DNA from: Candidatus Neomarinimicrobiota bacterium
GTDB taxonomy: Bacteria; Fidelibacterota; JAANXI01
Assembly: GCA_021734025.1 (NCBI GenBank)
Contig: JAIPJS010000006.1
Coordinates: 62,001 to 126,000, forward strand
Direction of reading: 5' to 3'
Length of the DNA stretch: 64,000 nucleotides
Made by a program: the position numbers and the translations under genes. Below are positions 61,751 through 64,000 of this stretch, piece by piece. The notes under the pieces were generated by a model. It made no database searches. It was not told the origin of the DNA and was given only the letters and a program-made list of their open reading frames with translations. How positions within the stretch are numbered: the stretch's first letter is position 1; each line of letters begins with the position of its first letter.

Positions 61751-62818
61751 CTATTCCAGTACAAATTCGGAAACATAGCCAAAATGATCTGACAGATGGA
61801 TGCCTCCCTGAGCTTCATCGCCGAACAATGCAACGCGCTCGACGCTCATGTCGCCCTCCTCTGTCCTAAACCAGATGTAGTCGATACGCCTGGCCGTCAT
61901 ATCCGCGTACCACCGCAGCCGATCGGCGATTGGAGCGTCATAGTCCGGACGATGATAATGTTGTTTGATATTCGTGTTTTCCAGCGGATTCCACGTATAC
62001 ATGGGACCGGAACCTGCCTGCTCGTGGGTATCAACAAACCCCAGTGATGTCAATTCGTCGGCCTCCCCGGATTCCGGTCTCATGTTGAAATCACCGGCAA
62101 AGATAACCGGGTGGCCGGATTTCGAATGATTACGAATGAACCGAACCGCCTTACCGATCTCCAGCATCCGGCGATCCTGGTGTGCCTGAAATTGGTCCCG
62201 CAGCAAGGTGAATTTTTCCGATGTAATCTTCTGACTTTTCCACAAAGCCCGGATTTTATCCCTCAGCGCTCCGGCATAATCCGGTCCAGCGTGGAGATGC
62301 GTGTTGTACACATCAACGGTATCTCCATCTCTGGATATTCGCAGCCCCATAATCTGATTAATCTCCTCGAGATGAAGGGTAATCCAGTTGGTGGAGATTC
62401 CGCCGCCGGAGAGTTTTTTGCGTCCCAGAGATTCCACGGCGAATTCCTTTTTCACCAGGATTGCGTCCCCCTCCCGGAAATTCACCGGAATGCCAACCGG
62501 GCCCAGGTGAATTCCACCCATCCCGACGAAACCGTATGCCTGATAATCGAGTTCCCGCGCCAGCCGCCTGGCATACTCCGGCACCGGATTCACCTCCTGA
62601 AGACAAATGACATCCGGAGCGAGATCCTTTAACTCCCTGACCAAAATCTCGTACCGCTGATTCCGCTGGGATTCGCTCTCATACTCACCCATCTCCCAGA
62701 CGCCCTCGTAATCCAGGCCGGACCAGACGTTTAAGGTTAAGACAGTTAACGACTGTTGAGCGAGGATTACGGTCGGGAGAAGAACGAGCAGAACCAGGAG
62801 CGTTTTATGGGTTTTCAT
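61751..62818 (-). CDS. Secreted endonuclease/exonuclease/phosphatase-fold hydrolase
   Basis: 355 residues with a signal peptide (KTLLVLLVLLPTVILAQQS). EEP-fold motifs in order: TLNVWSGLD, ICLQEVNPVPE (catalytic Glu), NTHLHAGPD, VIFAGDFNMRPES (Asp/Asn metal site), RIDYIWFR and LSDHFGYVSEF (final Asp-His). Substrate may be sphingomyelin-like lipid, nucleic acid or another phosphodiester; the type with DHFGY fits phosphodiesterases of the sphingomyelinase-like branch. It has 27 bases between its stop and the peptidase start. Confidence 0.87.
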   Translation of the reverse strand: MKTHKTLLVLLVLLPTVILAQQSLTVLTLNVWSGLDYEGVWEMGEYESESQRNQRYEILVRELKDLAPDVICLQEVNPVPEYARRLARELDYQAYGFVGMGGIHLGPVGIPVNFREGDAILVKKEFAVESLGRKKLSGGGISTNWITLHLEEINQIMGLRISRDGDTVDVYNTHLHAGPDYAGALRDKIRALWKSQKITSEKFTLLRDQFQAHQDRRMLEIGKAVRFIRNHSKSGHPVIFAGDFNMRPESGEADELTSLGFVDTHEQAGSGPMYTWNPLENTNIKQHYHRPDYDAPIADRLRWYADMTARRIDYIWFRTEEGDMSVERVALFGDEAQGGIHLSDHFGYVSEFVLE

Positions 62819-63146
62819 AGTATAGTGTGTTCAAGTGTTCAGGTGTTTCCCAAAGGGATCCCTCCGGGACGAGTGTTCGAGTAACACAAAAATGTGTTAT
62901 TGTGTTACCGTGTTAATGTATTATTGTTAAAAACTGTCATAGCCTTGTGTGAAGAGTGATCGTGTTGGTAGTCCCCACTTTAGCGAGTTTTGTTCGTAGT
63001 TCGTAGTTCGTCGTTAGTTGTTTGTTTTTCGATATTCAGTGTTTTCGTGTTTTTCAGTGTTTAATCTTCTTTGCGTCTTCGCGTCTTTGCGGTTGATCTG
63101 TTTTTTTTATCCGTGTTCATCCGTTGTTTCCGCGCCAATCTGCGTG
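62819..63146. repeat. Dispersed repeat cluster, inverted partner of 49.2-49.4 kb
   Basis: About 330 non-coding bases. The 37-nt block 62842-62878 is inverted relative to 49360-49396 with two mismatches; the match continues through AACACGGTAACACAAT-type words and the TGTTGGTAGTCCCC block. The right part has TTTGCGTCTTCGCGTCTTTG-like words and a Gly/Val-poor TTCGTAG repetition. No gene or terminator was found here. Confidence 0.65.
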
Positions 63147-64000
63147 CTATTCAACACCCGGCTTTCCCAGCAACCGAAACATATTCGTCTTGTACGCCTC
63201 CACACCGGGCTGGTTAAGGGGGTTTACGCCCATCCGATATCCGGTAATTGCCACCGCCATTTCAAAGAAATAAATCAGCGCTCCCACGGATTGTTCGGAC
63301 AAACTATCCACCGACACGATCAGATTCGGCACACCGCCGTCCGTATGCGCCTGTGCCGTTCCCTGATATGCTTTCTCGTTGATCTCGTCAAAACTCTTGC
63401 CGGCGAGATAGTTCAGGTTATCGGCGTTCTCGTCCGACTCTTCGATTGTAATAGCATTATCCGAGTTTGCCACCGTCAGGAACGTTTCCATAATATTTCG
63501 CGGACCATCTTGAATCCACTGTCCCAGGCTGTGCAGATCTGTGCTGAACACAGCAGAAGCCGGGAAGAGTCCTTCCCGGTCTTTTCCTTCGCTCTCGCCG
63601 GCCAGCTGCTTCCACCATTCGGTAAAGTACTGTAATCGCGGCTCAAACGTGGAAAGAATTTCGATCGCTTTGTCCTGCTCGTAAAGTGCCGCCCGAACAG
63701 CTGCATACCTAAGTGATGGGTTATCCATGGAATCGACCGTGGCATTTTTTCTCATGGCATCCGCGCCAGTCAAGAGTTGCTCTATATCAATGCCGGCTGT
63801 AGCAATGGGAAACAGCCCCACCGGTGTCAGGACGGAATAGCGGCCGCCCACATCATCAGGAATAACAAATGTCTGGTAGCCTTTTTGGTCGGATAATTCT
63901 CTGAGAGCACCTTTCGAACTGTCGGTCGTTGCCACAATTCGGGATGCTGATCCCTGCTCCCCGTAGCGCGATTCGTGCCACTTGCGCAGCACACGAAACG
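63147..64000 (-). CDS. pgi: Glucose-6-phosphate isomerase, C-terminal part (gene continues beyond window)
   Basis: 284 codons of a phosphoglucose isomerase, cut by the right edge: the frame stays open to 64000 and lacks the N-terminal half. Sequence shows ATTDSSKGALRELS, FVIPDDVGGRYSVLTPVGLFPIA (catalytic-site Arg-containing PGI signature), then ESDENADNLNYLAGKSFDEINE and the C-terminal FFEMAVAITGYRMGVNPLNQPGVEAYK, which includes the conserved Lys. It catalyses glucose-6-phosphate to fructose-6-phosphate isomerisation in glycolysis. A GTG codon at 63992 is internal and not the start. Confidence 0.95.
   Translation of the reverse strand, partial: FRVLRKWHESRYGEQGSASRIVATTDSSKGALRELSDQKGYQTFVIPDDVGGRYSVLTPVGLFPIATAGIDIEQLLTGADAMRKNATVDSMDNPSLRYAAVRAALYEQDKAIEILSTFEPRLQYFTEWWKQLAGESEGKDREGLFPASAVFSTDLHSLGQWIQDGPRNIMETFLTVANSDNAITIEESDENADNLNYLAGKSFDEINEKAYQGTAQAHTDGGVPNLIVSVDSLSEQSVGALIYFFEMAVAITGYRMGVNPLNQPGVEAYKTNMFRLLGKPGVE

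Noticed and set aside
1-64000. tRNA or rRNA genes
   Set aside because: No cloverleaf-like T-loop/anticodon arrangement or rRNA-like block was recognised by eye; a tRNA scan would settle it.

Overview
The window reads as chromosomal DNA from a diderm (Gram-negative-type) bacterium, most likely in or near the FCB assemblage (Bacteroidota / Ignavibacteriota / Calditrichota / Marinimicrobia-like). The grounds are the multi-SLBB outer-membrane export protein with a Wzz partner, very large PAS/GAF kinases, PadR and YprB-type genes, and long intergenic stretches filled with dispersed palindromic elements. No rRNA or tRNA gene was recognised, so the placement is an inference.

Region 1 (1-17.5 kb, minus strand) is an exopolysaccharide locus. 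From promoter-proximal to distal it holds a UDP-GlcNAc 2-epimerase, a giant SLBB export protein, a Wzz-like chain-length protein, GDP-fucose synthase, GDP-mannose 4,6-dehydratase, a Wzy/ligase-like protein, a CDP-glycerol glycerophosphotransferase-like protein, a Wzx-like flippase, a TagD-like cytidylyltransferase, a CDP-alcohol phosphotransferase, a GT2, a hexapeptide acyltransferase and two GT4 enzymes. Together they suggest a fucose-containing polymer carrying glycerol-phosphate or a related phospho-alcohol. The distal 12 kb is conspicuously AT-rich compared with the rest of the window.

Region 2 (18.4-27.5 kb) is the most unusual part. A GTP cyclohydrolase II fused to a RibD-type reductase overlaps a BchC-like dehydrogenase. 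A repeat-filled gap follows, then a 6-pyruvoyltetrahydropterin-synthase homologue lacking the catalytic Cys, an LtaS-like membrane phosphotransferase/sulfatase, a GT4 and a SAM methyltransferase. These face an ICMT-like membrane methyltransferase and a second CDP-alcohol phosphotransferase on the other strand. It looks like an uncharacterised route from GTP to a reduced aminopyrimidine or pterin that is glycosylated, methylated and perhaps attached to a lipid or phospho-alcohol. A CDF zinc transporter and a PadR regulator follow.

Region 3 (29.8-47.1 kb, minus strand) is a signalling island of eight genes: an REC-GGDEF-EAL protein with a broken GGDEF motif, four large PAS/GAF histidine kinases, and three stand-alone response regulators (one Rcp1-like, one REC-only, one NarL-type).

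Region 4 (47.4-64 kb) holds housekeeping and accessory genes: DUF2062, SRPBCC, a VKOR-like protein, rhodanese, OsmC, PlsC and a diacylglycerol-kinase-like lipid kinase, a YprB-type RNase H/TPR protein, a GT1-like glycosyltransferase, homocysteine methyltransferase, an MFS transporter, a PolB-like 3'-5' exonuclease, pterin-4a-carbinolamine dehydratase, an S9 peptidase, a secreted EEP hydrolase, and the 3' part of glucose-6-phosphate isomerase running off the right edge. At least five families of dispersed palindromic or MITE-like repeats occupy the gaps; no transposase, prophage or CRISPR array was seen.
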